Positions 24,401 through 36,327 are shown, numbered from the stretch's first letter. The stretch is DNA of 64,000 nt from Solenopsis invicta (GCF_016802725.1 NC_052677.1:13131306-13195305), one strand, 5' to 3'. Notes: a model not told the origin generated them from the sequence alone. A program made the numbers and translations.

Positions 24401-27400
24401 TTAGTGCTTATTAACATTTTTGTATCAATTATTAAATATATTTTTCAATTCTATAAACTGCATAGATACAAATCAGACTTGAAACGTAAACTGAATCATA
24501 AGTTAGGAATAATATCTTGAATTAATTATTTAATTTCAGATATTTTAATTACATTCAATTCAGATTATTTATTTTAAGATAAAATTTTAATCAAATTAGT
24601 TATTTCTTACATTGCAAATTCAATTCAAATTAATGAAATTAAAATATTATTTCCAGCTTCGATTTATGATTGAGTTTCAAGTCCGTTCACCCGTAGCGCT
24701 TTATAAAACTGAAAAATGTATTTAGTAACTGATACAGAAATATTATAAAGTATCTAAATTTGCTTTGACCAAAAAATAGCATTTTTCCGGGGTTATTTAC
24801 ATAATTCTAATATTTCACTTATTGAAATTAATTGATACTTGAGTTATAAGTTCAGAAAACACGTATTAATTCTGCCGGTGTCAATAAATTAACAAGACAA
24901 CCGGTTAACCACATACTGTGTCAAAAATTATTAATAAATTACTACAAGAAGACCACACGAATCAAACGTTTCATTAAGCACGGAAATGTTGTAATAGTAA
25001 TAAAATCGCAGACAAGGACTTTATTACCGATGAAAAGATAGACTTGTTTTAAATAAATTTGAATAAATATGTATTTTTAATATATAATTTTTATATCTTC
25101 CTTTCTTTTTTTATCATAAACAGCTAAAGGCCATTGGTTATATTGCCATCTCTAAATTTTGCATTTAATTCAAATTTATCGGGTTTACTGTGTAATCACA
25201 AGCATCATTAAATATAAAAATAATGTGTCAAACTCGTGTATGCAAAGGATTAAAAAATTAAAAAGGCCAAAAAACGAGCAATTCTGACATAAAATGTTAA
25301 AAAGAAAAAAATTATGTTTTTTTAAAAGGTTAATGACAATTACAACGTTTCAAACCTATTTCTTAATCTGAATTGAATGTGATTAAAATAACATTTGAAA
25401 TTAAATAATTAATTCGAGACATTATTCCTAGCTTATAATTCAATTTACATTTAAAGTCTGACCTCGGTATCGGCATGCAGTTTATAGAACTGAAAATGTA
25501 TTTAATAATTGATACAGAAATATTAAGCAATTTTTAAAGCTTCCTTCTTTTAAAATTACGTTATGTTTTATATATTTTGTTAAATATCATTTAGCTGAAG
25601 AAGATCCTGTGATGTTCGAAACGTTCTAATCATTATATATTTTTTTAAATATAGGATTTTTAAATATAATTTTTCCTTCTTAACACCTTATGTCAGAATT
25701 GCTGGTTTCTTAGCCTTTTATTATTAAATACCTTTGAAAAATTCTAGATTTAAGGATCTCTAAGTGTGATTGGTGTAGATTTAAGTATAGTTTTAATCTG
25801 CCAGTAAAACGAGGTAATACCATACCAGCACAGAGGTTAAAAAGCGATCCCAAAAGGTATGATTATGTTAACATGAATAGCATGATAGAAAGAGGATTCG
25901 GAATAAAGAATAAAAGAGGAAGAGAGTAAACGGAAGAGGACCGTTTTCTCGCCGCAATTATTCTGACGCTTGATTTCCTTCAAACATACCGTCTCCATCC
26001 TTTCAGAGGAGCTCGTCGAAGATCCTCTTCAGATATTCCATGCAGACCAAAGCAGGCCAATAACCACGCTAGGATCATCAAAGTCGTGATTGCGGCTAGC
26101 CTAAACGGTAGAAGGGCGATCGTCAGGAATACAGTCTGTAACACCAAAACATCACCGGGTCAATCTTGTCAGAAATCGGTTAAATTTTCATATCTATAAG
26201 TCGACTTTATATTTGATATCGTATATTTCGATTACATATAAAATCGAGATGAATATCAATTTGATTTTTGATCTGTAGGTCCGGAGATTTCTGTTCGATA
26301 ATAAACAATAATAATCAAACACATTAAACATATTCACGCTTTCTAAATGTTACGCAGATATTAACATTTCAAACAAGAAAATGTGTTAGAAAATGTATGT
26401 CGAACAGTACACATAAGAAGTTCATTAAGTCGACGGAATATTCTCGCGGTATCGCAAGATCGTAAAAAATGGGACACGCAGGTAAGTAAGTAACTGGCTC
26501 TTGAATAAACTTAGCACTTGTCTCGCGGTCAAGGTTACGACACGTCCATCAGAAGGTTTCGGCTTTCCGTCTTGTAAAAATGAGGCGAAAGAAAGAATGA
26601 AGCGCAGAAGAGATGGGATGCGAGTACCGTTTGCTACGTTTCACTGTTCCGTTAGGCGCACATTAGTCGTGCTTCAGCCGCACTTCGTCTCATCGCGTTT
26701 CATCTCATTGAAATGAATACAAGATACTAATGCGCCGGATGTGTGATGTGTAAAAGTAAGTCGGGTGTCTATCGAAGTCTATTAAATTTATTTGTTATAA
26801 AATAAATATCTCTCGACCCAGATCAATTCGTATGTGACTGCCATGACATCATTCTGTCGCAGACAAAGGTAAAAGAGAATTGGGACAGTGATTAGACAAG
26901 AAAACTGAACACACGAACTTTGCGCATGAATGTCAAGACAATGTATCTGGAATACAATTTTAACGGAGATCAACAAGACTTTTGGTTTGAATTATTCAGA
27001 TCAATAACGTTATGCAAATAACAATAATGAAGAGGCCGTCCACGCGTTCGTCATGCGCTGATTTTTGCCTAGAAAGTTGTCTCGCGGACGTAACTGTAAA
27101 TTCCAAGGGCCCGTGTTGCGTTATTTCGCAACGAAGATATGCTGGAAAATCATACATCAATGTGCACATGCAACATTAATGCAAAATAATATTCACTATC
27201 CATATTCATTCAACGTACGAACATTCATTTGCTACTGACTAAAAAGTGAAATGCAGCTGGAATAATTGGAGCAAAAAAAAGAGAGAACAAATGCGATATG
27301 AATAAAAGTATATGATACAATTTCGTCGATTTTCTCAATTTTTACATTTCAGCTTGATTTCGCGTTACGATGTTGCAGTCTTTCGTTCACTCGCCACGCA

Positions 27401-29277
27401 TCTAAAATGCGGGCTTTCTACGCGTCCAAGACTTCACTGCTGTTTTAACAAGAGAAAGCATCACGAAGGAGCGCCACTCGCAGCTGTGTTAACGGCTAGA
27501 AAAGAGTGACTGCAATTTTAATGGCCGGTAAAATATGTGGACGGTGAAAAACATTGGAGTGGCGTCACTTTTCGCGAAATCTGAATTAGAACATGAAGAA
27601 ACAAGTTTAACGAGCGCGAGAAACGTTTCTCATAAATAATCCAGGTCGACAGGCGTGAACTTAGATTTATGGACCTTTAAATTTAAGAAATCGGTGTACA
27701 TAAAAGATGGAATTTATGTATGTACGTAAGAACCGCGGCTCGCACCAGGTGTCCAAGTTAACACATCTCGACGTGCCGGAGCGAGCGAGTTGATTTTGAA
27801 GAAGCGCAATACACACGTCCGACAATCAAACATACAACCAAACGCGCACGAACGTAGATAACGTAGATCAAGATAACATCTTGTTAGTAAAAGTCATCAT
27901 TTTAGGAAAGAGCATTATCATTCCACTCGATAAGCTTTGAGCGATTACTTTGTGATGAATTCTTGATATAATTTTAAAGTTTTTTTTGTTATTTAAAAAG
28001 CTTAACTTTAAAATCGTTGCCATATATATTAAGAATTCATCACAGGATCTTCGTAAAAAGTGTATTGAGTGAGATCACAATGATTTTTTCTCAAAATAAA
28101 AATAATGACAGTCTTGATTCCATTATGGGATTCCATAAGTTTACACTCCTGGAGCGAAGAAAATACACTGCGTCAAACTTTCCAAATCACAAGTAATCGG
28201 GTATCGGAGCATCTAATCCAAGTGAATGTACCAATCATACGTGATGACCTTGTTCACGGCTGGTGCACGTGACTAACGTTCGTACTGCATTTCGCGTGGA
28301 AGTCCTCGCGACAACGCGCGCCACCGAGGAAAGTGGGGCGGAAATTGATACACGAGGCGCAAACATCACACGCCTCGCGCCGTGGACCATCGAGCGGACG
28401 TGTGACGAGAGGAGACAACGGCCCCTGGGATAGGGAGGACCGTAAATCTCCTTATCAGGAAAAATGACGAGGCGTCGTCGTCGAATAGATTGGCGGCCTG
28501 GCATGACCTGGCTGCCGATTCCCACTGCGTCGTGAAAGTCGGGCCGCGACCAACTTGAGGAAAACCGGCCTGTGTGCCTGTGCGATATCTTTCTCTCTCC
28601 TCGCGTTTGTCCACGCGCGAATGTTTTCTTTCCGCGTTATATTGCTCCTGTCCTTATTTCATCACAACCTGAAATTTGCAAGGCAATCTTACATAACGGT
28701 GACAATCGTTACACGTCGTGTGTTGTTTCAGATTATGCATACCGTTGCACTTATTACAACTCGGAGGGGGGGGACATTCGGAGATCGCTGGAGAAGAGGA
28801 CAATTCCCTCTTAGAAAAACAATCATTTTCGCAGTTTACGGAATAAGCTTAGAGTTCGTCCCTGACGACTCAAGCCACGTCCGAATTATATTTCGTCATA
28901 TTGTCGATCGTCATTGCCGCTTTCATCTGTTTCATCAAATGCGTAGAAAAGAGTTCCACGTAAATCTTTCTCTGCAAAACATTCACGCGCACTTTCTCGT
29001 GCACCGCGATCGAAGCACACCCGTTTTCCTCGGTGGCGACGGCAGTGGCAGTGGCAGTGGTGGCATCCCCCAAAACACGATCGCACGATCATCGATCCCA
29101 TAAGAGAGCGAAGGACGGAAGCTGTGTCCTTTCCGAACATATACTGACCTTGAGCTTCTCGTAGGTCGAGCCGAGCTCGAGCCGATGCACGAAGGGGTTG
29201 AGAATGTCGGCGCCGAGGGAGGTGGCGTCGATGTCGTCGACGTGCTGTGGCCGCTCGTTCTTCGCGTTTCCGTTCAT
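18437..29277 (-). CDS. Lysophosphatidylcholine acyltransferase (LPCAT1/2 type)
   Basis: Coding exons on the minus strand: 29277-29149, 26135-25990, then one of two alternatives (23633-23416 or 22414-22200), then 20926-20814, 20217-20063, 19965-19828, 19669-19544, 19471-19327, 19174-19076, 18990-18846 and 18522-18437. Every junction is GT-AG and in phase. The product is 499 residues (498 with the downstream alternative). A membrane segment lies near residues 44-74. Acyltransferase motif I is HSSFFD (134-139) or HSTFMD in the other form; then PVYVWRE, and motif III EGTCTNR (208-214), followed by the LPCAT signature RYPNKLDTVTWTWEGPGA. The C-terminal half is EF-hand-like, but loop D389-E400 (DKFGQGKIDLEE) has phenylalanine at a ligand position. 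The end KKAI is a dilysine ER-retrieval signal. Known role: reacylation of lysophosphatidylcholine to phosphatidylcholine (Lands cycle) at the ER or lipid droplets. Confidence 0.93.
19708..19773. repeat. CAACATTGTAA-type repeat in acyltransferase intron
   Basis: Tandem-like words around AACATTGTAA and GCAATATTG. Similar wording occurs in the terminal repeats of the element at 50265-51066, suggesting a decayed relative of that element inside the intron between 19670 and 19827. Confidence 0.4.
20215..20813 (-). other. Acyltransferase intron
   Basis: Intron of about 600 bp (20218-20813) between the exon carrying motif PVYVWRE and that carrying EGTCTNR. AT-rich with nothing else recognisable. 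Confidence 0.6.
20927..22199 (-). other. Acyltransferase intron downstream of the alternative exons
   Basis: AT-rich intron of about 1.3 kb. It has imperfect inverted AT repeats around 21590-21690 (ATTAAATATT-type words). No coding sequence is seen. Any RNA structure choosing between the alternative exons would be expected here or in 22415-23415, but I could not identify one by eye. Confidence 0.5.
22200..22414 (-). CDS. LPCAT alternative catalytic exon, downstream copy (HSTFMD)
   Basis: 215-bp exon with acceptor ctgcag and donor GTAGGT. It encodes a complete alternative to the exon at 23416-23633: residues leading to PILVLAPHSTFMDGGIVYVT, then FPSIIVRRESGLNPFIG. Both exons start with a single base completing the codon CG|A and end with a single base completing A|AA. 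They are therefore interchangeable, while joining both or neither would break the frame. The HX4D catalytic motif is intact. This copy is less like vertebrate LPCATs than its partner. Confidence 0.88.
22415..23415 (-). other. Intron between the two alternative catalytic exons
   Basis: 1001 bp separate the duplicated exons, too long for simple steric exclusion of splicing. The sequence is AT-rich with no further exon-like segment seen. Confidence 0.6.
23416..23633 (-). CDS. LPCAT alternative catalytic exon, upstream copy (HSSFFD)
   Basis: 218-bp exon with acceptor aaacag and donor GTAGGT, the same donor sequence as its partner at 22200. It encodes ICWMMRALFICGGFHHLKV, then APVLALAPHSSFFDALPVVY, ending RLPFFG. 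It resembles vertebrate LPCAT (CGGFH.., LAPHSSYFDAIPV) more closely than the 22200-22414 exon does. It is three bases (one codon) longer and otherwise identical in phase. Confidence 0.9.
24410..25534. mobile_element. Repeated inverted/direct unit, decayed TIR element(s)
   Basis: Three copies of a unit containing TTTATARAACTGAAAAATGT and TTGATACAGAAATATTA: inverted at 24410-24487, direct at 24670-24755 and direct at 25449-25534. The inverted pair suggests a foldback element and the third copy a second insertion. No coding sequence. Confidence 0.5.
25591..25628 (+). mobile_element. Penelope-like/hammerhead-like footprint
   Basis: Contains CTGAAGA then, 15 bases later, CGAAACGTT. The CTGANGA...GAAA pair is the conserved core of hammerhead ribozymes, and this pairing is common in the terminal repeats of Penelope-like retroelements. 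Stem II between them is poorly paired, so it is probably a decayed copy. Confidence 0.35.
26136..29148 (-). other. Large first intron of the acyltransferase, with CpG islands
   Basis: About 3 kb. A hairpin-forming inverted repeat lies at 27951-28045 (arms around TGATGAATTCTT). From about 28230 to 29148 the intron becomes CpG-rich, continuous with the promoter island of exon 1. Open frames in that part look like GC-driven noise. Confidence 0.5.
27951..28045. repeat. Inverted repeat with hairpin potential
   Basis: Left arm TGTGATGAATTCTTGATATA plus ATTTTAAAGTT is matched by the complement at 28012-28045, apart from about 10 unpaired bases. Probably a tiny MITE. Confidence 0.5.
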
Positions 29278-29990
29278 CGTGGAGGAAGGAAAATAGCCCG
29301 AGAAACTCGCCCGAGACTCCCGGGGATGGGGATGGAGTCCCTCGCGAACGTCCCTCGACTAACCAGACCTTCCACTGAGAAGATAAGCAGCGAGAGAGAG
29401 ACAGAGAGAAAGAGAGAAGCAACACGAACGAAAGAGAGAGAGCGAGAGAATGTCGCGAAGCGATGTCGCACGTACCACGCACCCCTCCGTATGTGAAAGG
29501 GTTAACGGTCAACGGTAGACTGCGCTACCCGGACACGCGCCACCTCGAGCGCTCCTACGCGGCGCCTCCTCCCGCCGATTACGCGCGAGTGAGAAGCGAG
29601 CGAGCGAGCAAGTGAGAGAGAGAGAGAGAGAGAGAGCGAGCGCCGCCGCCGCCGCCGTCGGCGGCAGCGAGCGATGCCGACGACCCGGTTAGCGCTTGCC
29701 CGATGCTGTGCGAGGATTCACTGTTGGGAGCAGCTCGCGGGAGCACCTCGGACGACGCCGTACTCCTTTCACGCTCGTTCGTCGGAAAACACGATGGACC
29801 ACCAACCTTCTTTCCCCGAATGCGCCTCACGATATGCTCATTGCTCACCGTAAAGTGAAATTTGAATCTTTCGTCGGCTGTCGCTCCATCTGTTTTCCAT
29901 CTTCCAAGTTTCCCTTTACAATCGAACGATAACGCCACCGCGGCGTGGTACTGCACTTTTCCGCGCTGAATTTTCCGCACGCGAAACACT
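29278..29990 (-). promoter_or_regulatory. CpG island at the acyltransferase 5' end
   Basis: Strongly CpG-rich with a GA-rich microsatellite (29382-29450 imperfect, 29611-29637 pure) and a CCG/GCC run near 29641-29662. Its position just upstream of the acyltransferase ATG (29277) makes it the likely promoter and 5' UTR. GA repeats are typical GAGA-factor-type sites in insects, but that use is inference. Confidence 0.45.
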
Positions 29991-30462
29991 GCTACTGATT
30001 TTACTTGCCGAATGAAATGCGACAGTGTCTAAATTTAGAAAAACAACGTACGCGCGCGCAATTGTTTTGGAACCTTTTCTTCCCGGCAAGGTCGCGCTTC
30101 TTCCTCGACGGAGGCTCTTTCTTCGCGAAGCAATTTCCACGAATCTGTGGAGCGCTAATTACCATAGTCAATTGCTGTTTCGCAACAGAGGGCAGTTTCG
30201 ATCAAACTCCCATTAATAACAATTGGCAGAACTGCTCTCTCAACAGAGTTTTTAACCTCGCGAGAGATTCATCCAGATTCATCGTTCCCGAGTTGATCTT
30301 TCTACCTGTATCAAACGACGAGGAGACAAGCTATTTCTGTTTATAATAGAGTATCACAGGTGTTGAGCTCGACAAGATTGAGGTAATCGGAACTTGGTCG
30401 AAACCGTTCGGATTATCTCTGTTATTCTTCGCGATGACTTCGATGAAACACCGATTGACTTA

Positions 30463-30575
30463 GGGTACGTTCCACTTAATACTCGTAACGCTCTTGGAAT
30501 CATTTCATTCATCTTGTTTATCAAATATTAAACTAAGGACAAATGACGCTCGTAAGCGTTAAGTGGAACGTGCCT
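30463..30575. mobile_element. Short MITE, PIF/Harbinger-like
   Basis: 113 bp with terminal inverted repeats GGGTACGTTCCACTTAA and the complement of AGGCACGTTCCACTTAA, flanked by TTA on both sides (30460-30462 and 30576-30578). A 3-bp TWA duplication with GG-starting ends fits PIF/Harbinger MITEs. Confidence 0.65.
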
Positions 30576-31696
30576 TTAACGCAATTAATATGTCGAGAAA
30601 TGACTGCATTCAGTGTTCGATAATTTAAAATTACTTTGATAAAGATAAGATGAAGCAGGGTTTCTGAAAGGCTTGATATTTTTATTAAAATATTTTAGAA
30701 AGAGTTGGATAAGTCAATATATATTTTTTAACTAAATAAAATTAAAGTTAACAATTTATAAAATTAATTTAGTTGCAATGAAAGTTACATGAACAAAAAA
30801 CTAACTGCTTGAATGTTACATTAAGATTAAATTAATTTAAGCTAAATTAAAAGTTAATTTTAAAAAGCATTATTCATTAAATTAGAAATTTGCGAATTTT
30901 TTAAGTTAGATTACTCAAAATTATATAATATGGATCATCAAACAAATTTAATATTTTATTAGTAAATTAAGTTTATATACAATAATAAGAGATATTGTTT
31001 TTTTATGTATTTGTCCTTAAGAAAAAGAACTTGATAAAATATTTCAATGAACTAATTACTATATCAATAGATGAAATATCAATAATTGGTTATAATTAGT
31101 TTATTGATATATACCCTACCCTGACTATATCAATAACTGATGAAATATTATATAATAAGTGTAAAATAGTAGTTAAAAAGTTAGTAATTTTTAATATAAT
31201 TGATTTTAAATGATTTAATTTTTAACTTTAACTATTTATTTTTGAAGCATAAACTTTCATTTATTAACTTTTTTCCTAAGTTAAAAATTAATTTATGTAA
31301 AAGAAAAAAAATTATGAAGGAAAAAATATTTAATTATTTCCAATATTTTTTTGTTATTGCATATAAATTTAATTTACGAATAAAATATCAATCTTGTTTG
31401 CTGATTTATATTATAATTATTTTAAGTTATCTAATTTTAAATGCTTATGAATTTCTAATATGATTAATGTTTTTCTTACATCCTTTTTTGTGTAACTATA
31501 TAATTGTTGAATCAGTTGTATGTTTAATTGATTGTATCGGATTAAATATTTTAGTTTTTTACCAAATGTCTTCTCAGTAAATATATATTCGAGATTCTGC
31601 TTTAATTTAATTTTGCTGGTTGAGTTGATCGTCGCGAATCAGAGTTATAATTATTGAAACTATAATTGAATATAAGTTATATAATTATTGACAACC

Positions 31697-31770
31697 TCAA
31701 TTATAATAATTACATTCAATAATTATAATATAATTATTATAATTATTGAATGTATAATTATTATAATTGA
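31697..31770. repeat. Near-perfect AT-rich palindrome
   Basis: The two halves, each about 36 bp and built of TCAATTATAATAATTA and CATTCAATAATTATAAT, are inverted copies with minor gaps. It can form a long hairpin. Perhaps a compact foldback element. Confidence 0.75.
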
Positions 31771-33484
31771 AGTGTGTGTCCTTGTCATGTGGAAAACTTT
31801 GACAATACAGTGTTTGAAACCATTTCGCAGGTGTCGTCAGCAGCTGCGGTCCACGTATCGATCTTACCTATCTGCTCTATCTCGCGTAAGTACTACGTTT
31901 CCGTCATTACCGGTCGTTACTGACGGAATACCGACGAGCATCGCGCGCTATAAAGATCCATCATCGTACACGTTATTCGCAAGGCGTGCACTATTTGAAT
32001 CTCGCAACGACTGTTATTTCGCGAGCGAATGGGAAATATCCGTTCCACTTTGCGAGGTATATAATAATATCATTGATCAATGGCATTACGAAACTCGTTT
32101 TTCCTAATCTGTAGCTACGAGATAGAATGGACCTTGATCAAAGTAAGATACGATAAAAAATACTCTTGGACTGAAGCTCTGATTGACTTAACCCTAAAAC
32201 GCTAAAGGAATGTTCATCTGAGCGCTAGTTCGAGTTTAATATTTATTGTCATAAAAATTTTGATAGCTTATTTATCATGTTTAAACGATGAATGTTACGT
32301 ATGTAAAAGATGTAATTTCGCATAAGCAATTCTACCGGTTGAATTAATCACCGAAAGTCAATCGGAGTTTGGGCGAGATCGCCTCAAGGTCAAGATTCGA
32401 CATTCATCGGTGCCCAGTCTCTTCGAGTAAAAGTAATTCTTGAATACTGACGCACTTTGGTCGTCAAGCGAGATCCTGTATCTGATAATGACTGTTAATA
32501 TTTACTCTGCATTAAGCACCATGTCAGTCGTTGTTTACTTATTAAACTGATTGTTCTCCCAATTTATTCCCAGGCAGCAACCCGGCAACACGAGTCAAAC
32601 GCGTTCGGTCGCTACTTATTTATTAAAGATGATTTCTCCTCCGATTTATCCCACGGAATCATCCCGGAACACGTGTCGAATACACCGTCTGTTTACTTAT
32701 TCAGAGCCAGGTGGATTGTGCCATAAATATCAAAATTCAAGATCTACATGGATTACTTACATATTGTTTACCTTAGGTTTATAGGAATCATTTTCACATA
32801 GGCAATACAAGCAATGTAAATTATTATGTAATAAATCGAATAACAATAATACTGAAAAAAATAATCAAACTGTTAAGGATGTATTGAACATACAGTCCTT
32901 ACAAAAGTAAGTAAAATTTGGAAAATATGTTTAATATTAACATTTCAAATAAATTATATACATATGAAAGCTGTGTGAATAAGATTATATTCTTATTTAA
33001 TAACATAATTTTATAGTCTATTTACTTTGTTATTAAAAATTAAATCGTATTTTTACAACATTAAGAAAAATCTCAATTTTTTTGTGTAAGTACTTCAAGT
33101 ATTCAGGATGATTTATACAAAGTTTTATTGTGATTGCCTGTTTTTATATAAATAAATAATTAAATTTTATTTATTTTACAAAACTTATCTCTGTATCACA
33201 AATTACAATGAAACTATATAGATCATTGTGAATATTTAGAGTACTTAAATTAAAAATTTCTGATTTTTATCATTATTATTTTATTATTATTTATATTTTT
33301 ATTAGAACACATGTCTACTTTTTGTTGAAATAATTTTTCATTCAGATAAAACATTGTCACCAAATTTCCTCCATTACTTTCAAATGTAATATAAAACAAT
33401 CTATAATTTTTTCATAATTTTCTTAATGCTTTGAGAAATGTCCTATACATCCTTAAATTGTTAATATATTTGACTTTAATACTG

Positions 33485-33890
33485 ATAAAATAAAAATATG
33501 TAATATTAAAAATAAAATGGAATAAACATTTTTTACTATTTCTGATTTGAAGCCTCTACGATTATTGTATACGTACAGTGAGAAAATGTTAATTTGACTA
33601 AATTTTTCAACTTGATTGAATGTTTTCAGACATTTATGTATTTAAATTAAGTATATATAAATTCTTAAACTAAAGTTCATGTATTTTATGTATCTAAATC
33701 AAATACATAAATAATTGAACTGAAAAACTTTAATCGCATTGAAAAATTTAATCAAGTTAACAACTTTTTCACTGTATGAATACAATAATCAATGAATCAA
33801 AGAAGATTCAGATTTTATCAGAAATAGTGAAAATCGTTCCATTTATTAACTTTTATATTATTTTTTCATTAATAATAACATTAATAACTT
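33485..33890. mobile_element. Foldback element with nested TA-flanked TIRs
   Basis: Long imperfect inverted repeat centred near 33680, arms around 200 bp. Within it CAGTGAGAAAATGTTAA (33576) and the complement of CAGTGAAAAAGTTGTTAA (ending 33774) are flanked by TA, as for Tc1/mariner MITEs. The inverted similarity continues beyond the TA on both sides (ATTATTGTAT words, then ACTATTTCTGAT), so the full element is larger or nested. Confidence 0.6.
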
Positions 33891-34211
33891 TTTCTCATTG
33901 TAAATGACATGTAAAACATAGTTTACATTGTATAGATAATGCAAGTTATATTTTACACGTATATTTACGCCAAATCTTGTTAAAGACGCGATTCTTCTAC
34001 CGACTTATACCGCAGCATCCTAGAAATTTGTATAACGATGAATGGAAGGATGAGGATCGGAAAGGAGCTGACAGAGAAAGAACTCTAGTGCGAAAATGTC
34101 ACTTGACGGAGCTATGCCTTCTGACGATCTGTGCGTTTATGTCAGGAACACTTTATTTTACATATTTACACCGGTTTCTCTCTCGTTCTCGAGATTGCAT
34201 TTTTGGTCTAC

Positions 34212-34214
<3 letters not shown>

Positions 34215-34263
<49 letters not shown>

Positions 34264-34265
34264 GC
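34215..34265. repeat. (CT)n microsatellite
   Basis: Nearly pure CT dinucleotides interrupted once by TTT, followed by CT- and CA-rich sequence. Confidence 0.9.
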
Positions 34266-34889
34266 GTTCTATTTTTCTCTCTTTCTCACGCATACACGCA
34301 CACACGCACGCTTCTGATACGCGTTTCCTTCTTCGAAACGAGTACAAATGAAAATCATTCCATAAATTAGAAAAGAACATCGTCGACTACTTGTTAAATG
34401 CGTTTGGCTAACCAAACGGTTCTCCGAAAATGGAACAGTAGCTTGTTTATCTTGATCAAATCACCCTTTAACCAGTAATCCCAAAGCTCGCCCTTGTCCT
34501 TACGTTTAATTTTCTTTTTTTCGTTTTCTTTAGTTCATGTCTGTCACATATTGTATGCCGAAAATTACAAATTATCCGCCTTGCTCTTAAAAAAACTCTT
34601 AATATAATATTTCGTTTAAATTTTAGCGATCTGATACGAGTATCTATTATCACTATCGATATACAATCTTATGAGAATTTGTTCCATGATGATCGTGAAA
34701 TTCATTCGGCAATTTTATTACAGGTACCTATTTCTGGTGCAAAGGAGTTACATCTGGTTCACCGGTTAAAGGGTCATGATAAAAACTTCATTCTCGACTA
34801 CGATAATTAATTGAGATCATAAAAATAACGAAGCTTAGATTACATTTATGCCCTGCTCTATGCGACGTGTGAGTATACGGTACCGTAAA

Positions 34890-35226
34890 CGGATGCTTGG
34901 ATCCTTGGATCTTCAATCGAATGCTTTAGTGTACAAATTTAAAAATTATCAAATACAACAACAGGCTATCGAATCTCTTTTGTGTGTTTTAGGCTTAAAA
35001 GGATTACAGAACTAAGAATTGCGTAGACTAAAATGTTCAAGGAGAATTGGAGACTTAATCGGGAAAAGCAAGGATTTCCGAAAAGGTGAGGATTCATGGA
35101 ACGAAAGAAGTCGGTAATAAAAGTGTTCTATAAGGTAAAAATTGAACGATTGAAGAACTTAGGGTGAAGAATCCAAGGATATGAGCATTCAATCTTCAGA
35201 TCATTGGATCCTTGAATCCTTATATA
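34890..35226. repeat. Degenerate octamer repeats (two short arrays)
   Basis: Units ACGGATGC, TTGGATCC, TTGGATCT, TCAATCGA at 34890-34921, and ATTCAATC, TTCAGATC, ATTGGATC, CTTGAATC, CTTATATA at 35187-35226. Same word type as at 18161 and 36264. Confidence 0.5.
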
Positions 35227-36263
35227 TCCTAATATATATGTATCACGTATGTGTACGTACGTATGCCGTATGTGTTCGTGTATATGTGTATATGTGTGTA
35301 GACAGGGATATGTGTATTAAGATATCCCTTAATTGCTTGAGTTCTATTATTGCAAATATCTCACCTTTGACATTTTTTCTTCTACAAATTGGAAATATTA
35401 CTCTCATTCTCTCGCTGATCTAATTTTGTTGTCGATAATTTAATTCGCCAATGCGTTTCTTCCATCACAGCGCGAGAATTTGTTACAAATAAGGGACACC
35501 CTAGTACGTGTATGTACGCAGACATGTGTATTAAACGTATGCATGTATAGTACGCATGTATACATTTCTGGAAGTGGAACGTTCGCATTATTGAGGTATA
35601 TCTACGTTCAAGCGTTCGGATATTGTCGGTTCCTCGAGAAGCTAGAAAATACGCTCCACAGTCGGGAGCCAATTGCCGTTTCTGAATTTTTCTGAACTTT
35701 TACGCTTAACGCAAGTACATTCAGATCGCACCACTCTTCGAGAAAATCGAACATTCTTCGAGCAACTAATACCCTTTCTCCCTCTTTTACTTCGTTGTGT
35801 CCTCGAAGAATCGTGCTTTCTGCAATCGTTGTTCCGAGATGTGCGAGTCCGATAAATGAAATGAACAGTCCTAAACGTCCCTGAAGTGAAGCTAAAGTTA
35901 AACGAGTTGTGAACATGAAAAAATATTGTAGTAATTAGTAGAAATCAACTAAAAGGAATATTGATAAGTACTCTTTTAAATTCGCCTTATTTTATTGTTG
36001 GATATTTCATGACATATAAATTCAATTGTGTTGGTTCGTCTATCATTAATCTTTCTTGTTACTTTAACGTTATATTTCTACATCACACATCACTTCAGTG
36101 ACATCACGGACAGAGAAATCTTGTTATGAGATAAACGTGAAAGGAATGTTCAACGAGCGCAAAGCGATATTTCAATAGCGATATAGGTCGTCGCAGAGTT
36201 TTTGAGAACGGACCGTTAGAAAGTCAACTCGTGATTAAACTCGCGTTAACTTGGATTATTATA

Positions 36264-36327
36264 AAATCCTTGAGCCTTTAAATCCTTGGATTCTTGGACC
36301 CCTGAATTTTGAGATCCTTGGACTCTT
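36264..36327. repeat. Degenerate octamer tandem array
   Basis: Eight consecutive octamers in one frame: AAATCCTT, GAGCCTTT, AAATCCTT, GGATTCTT, GGACCCCT, GAATTTTG, AGATCCTT, GGACTCTT. The clearest example of the 8-bp periodic repeat in this window. Confidence 0.65.

Larger units (their letters stand above)
23634..25989 (-). other. Acyltransferase intron with repeat-derived sequence
   Basis: AT-rich intron of about 2.4 kb. An approximately 85-bp unit occurs twice in direct orientation (24670-24755 and 25449-25534) and once inverted (24410-24487), indicating transposon remnants. A Penelope-like motif lies at 25591-25628. Confidence 0.55.
29991..33970. other. Gene-poor intergenic DNA
   Basis: Mostly AT-rich, extremely so at 30590-31790. 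Holds a 113-bp TIR element (30463-30575), a 74-bp palindrome (31697-31770) and a long foldback (33485-33890). No coding frame with splice context or family resemblance. Confidence 0.5.

Noticed and set aside
28555..29512. Overlapping open frames on both strands
   Set aside because: They sit in a CpG-rich intron/promoter island of the acyltransferase. Only 29149-29277 (minus) fits the family and splices in frame.
34153..34380. Arg-Glu repeat protein frame
   Set aside because: Translation of the CT/GA microsatellite.
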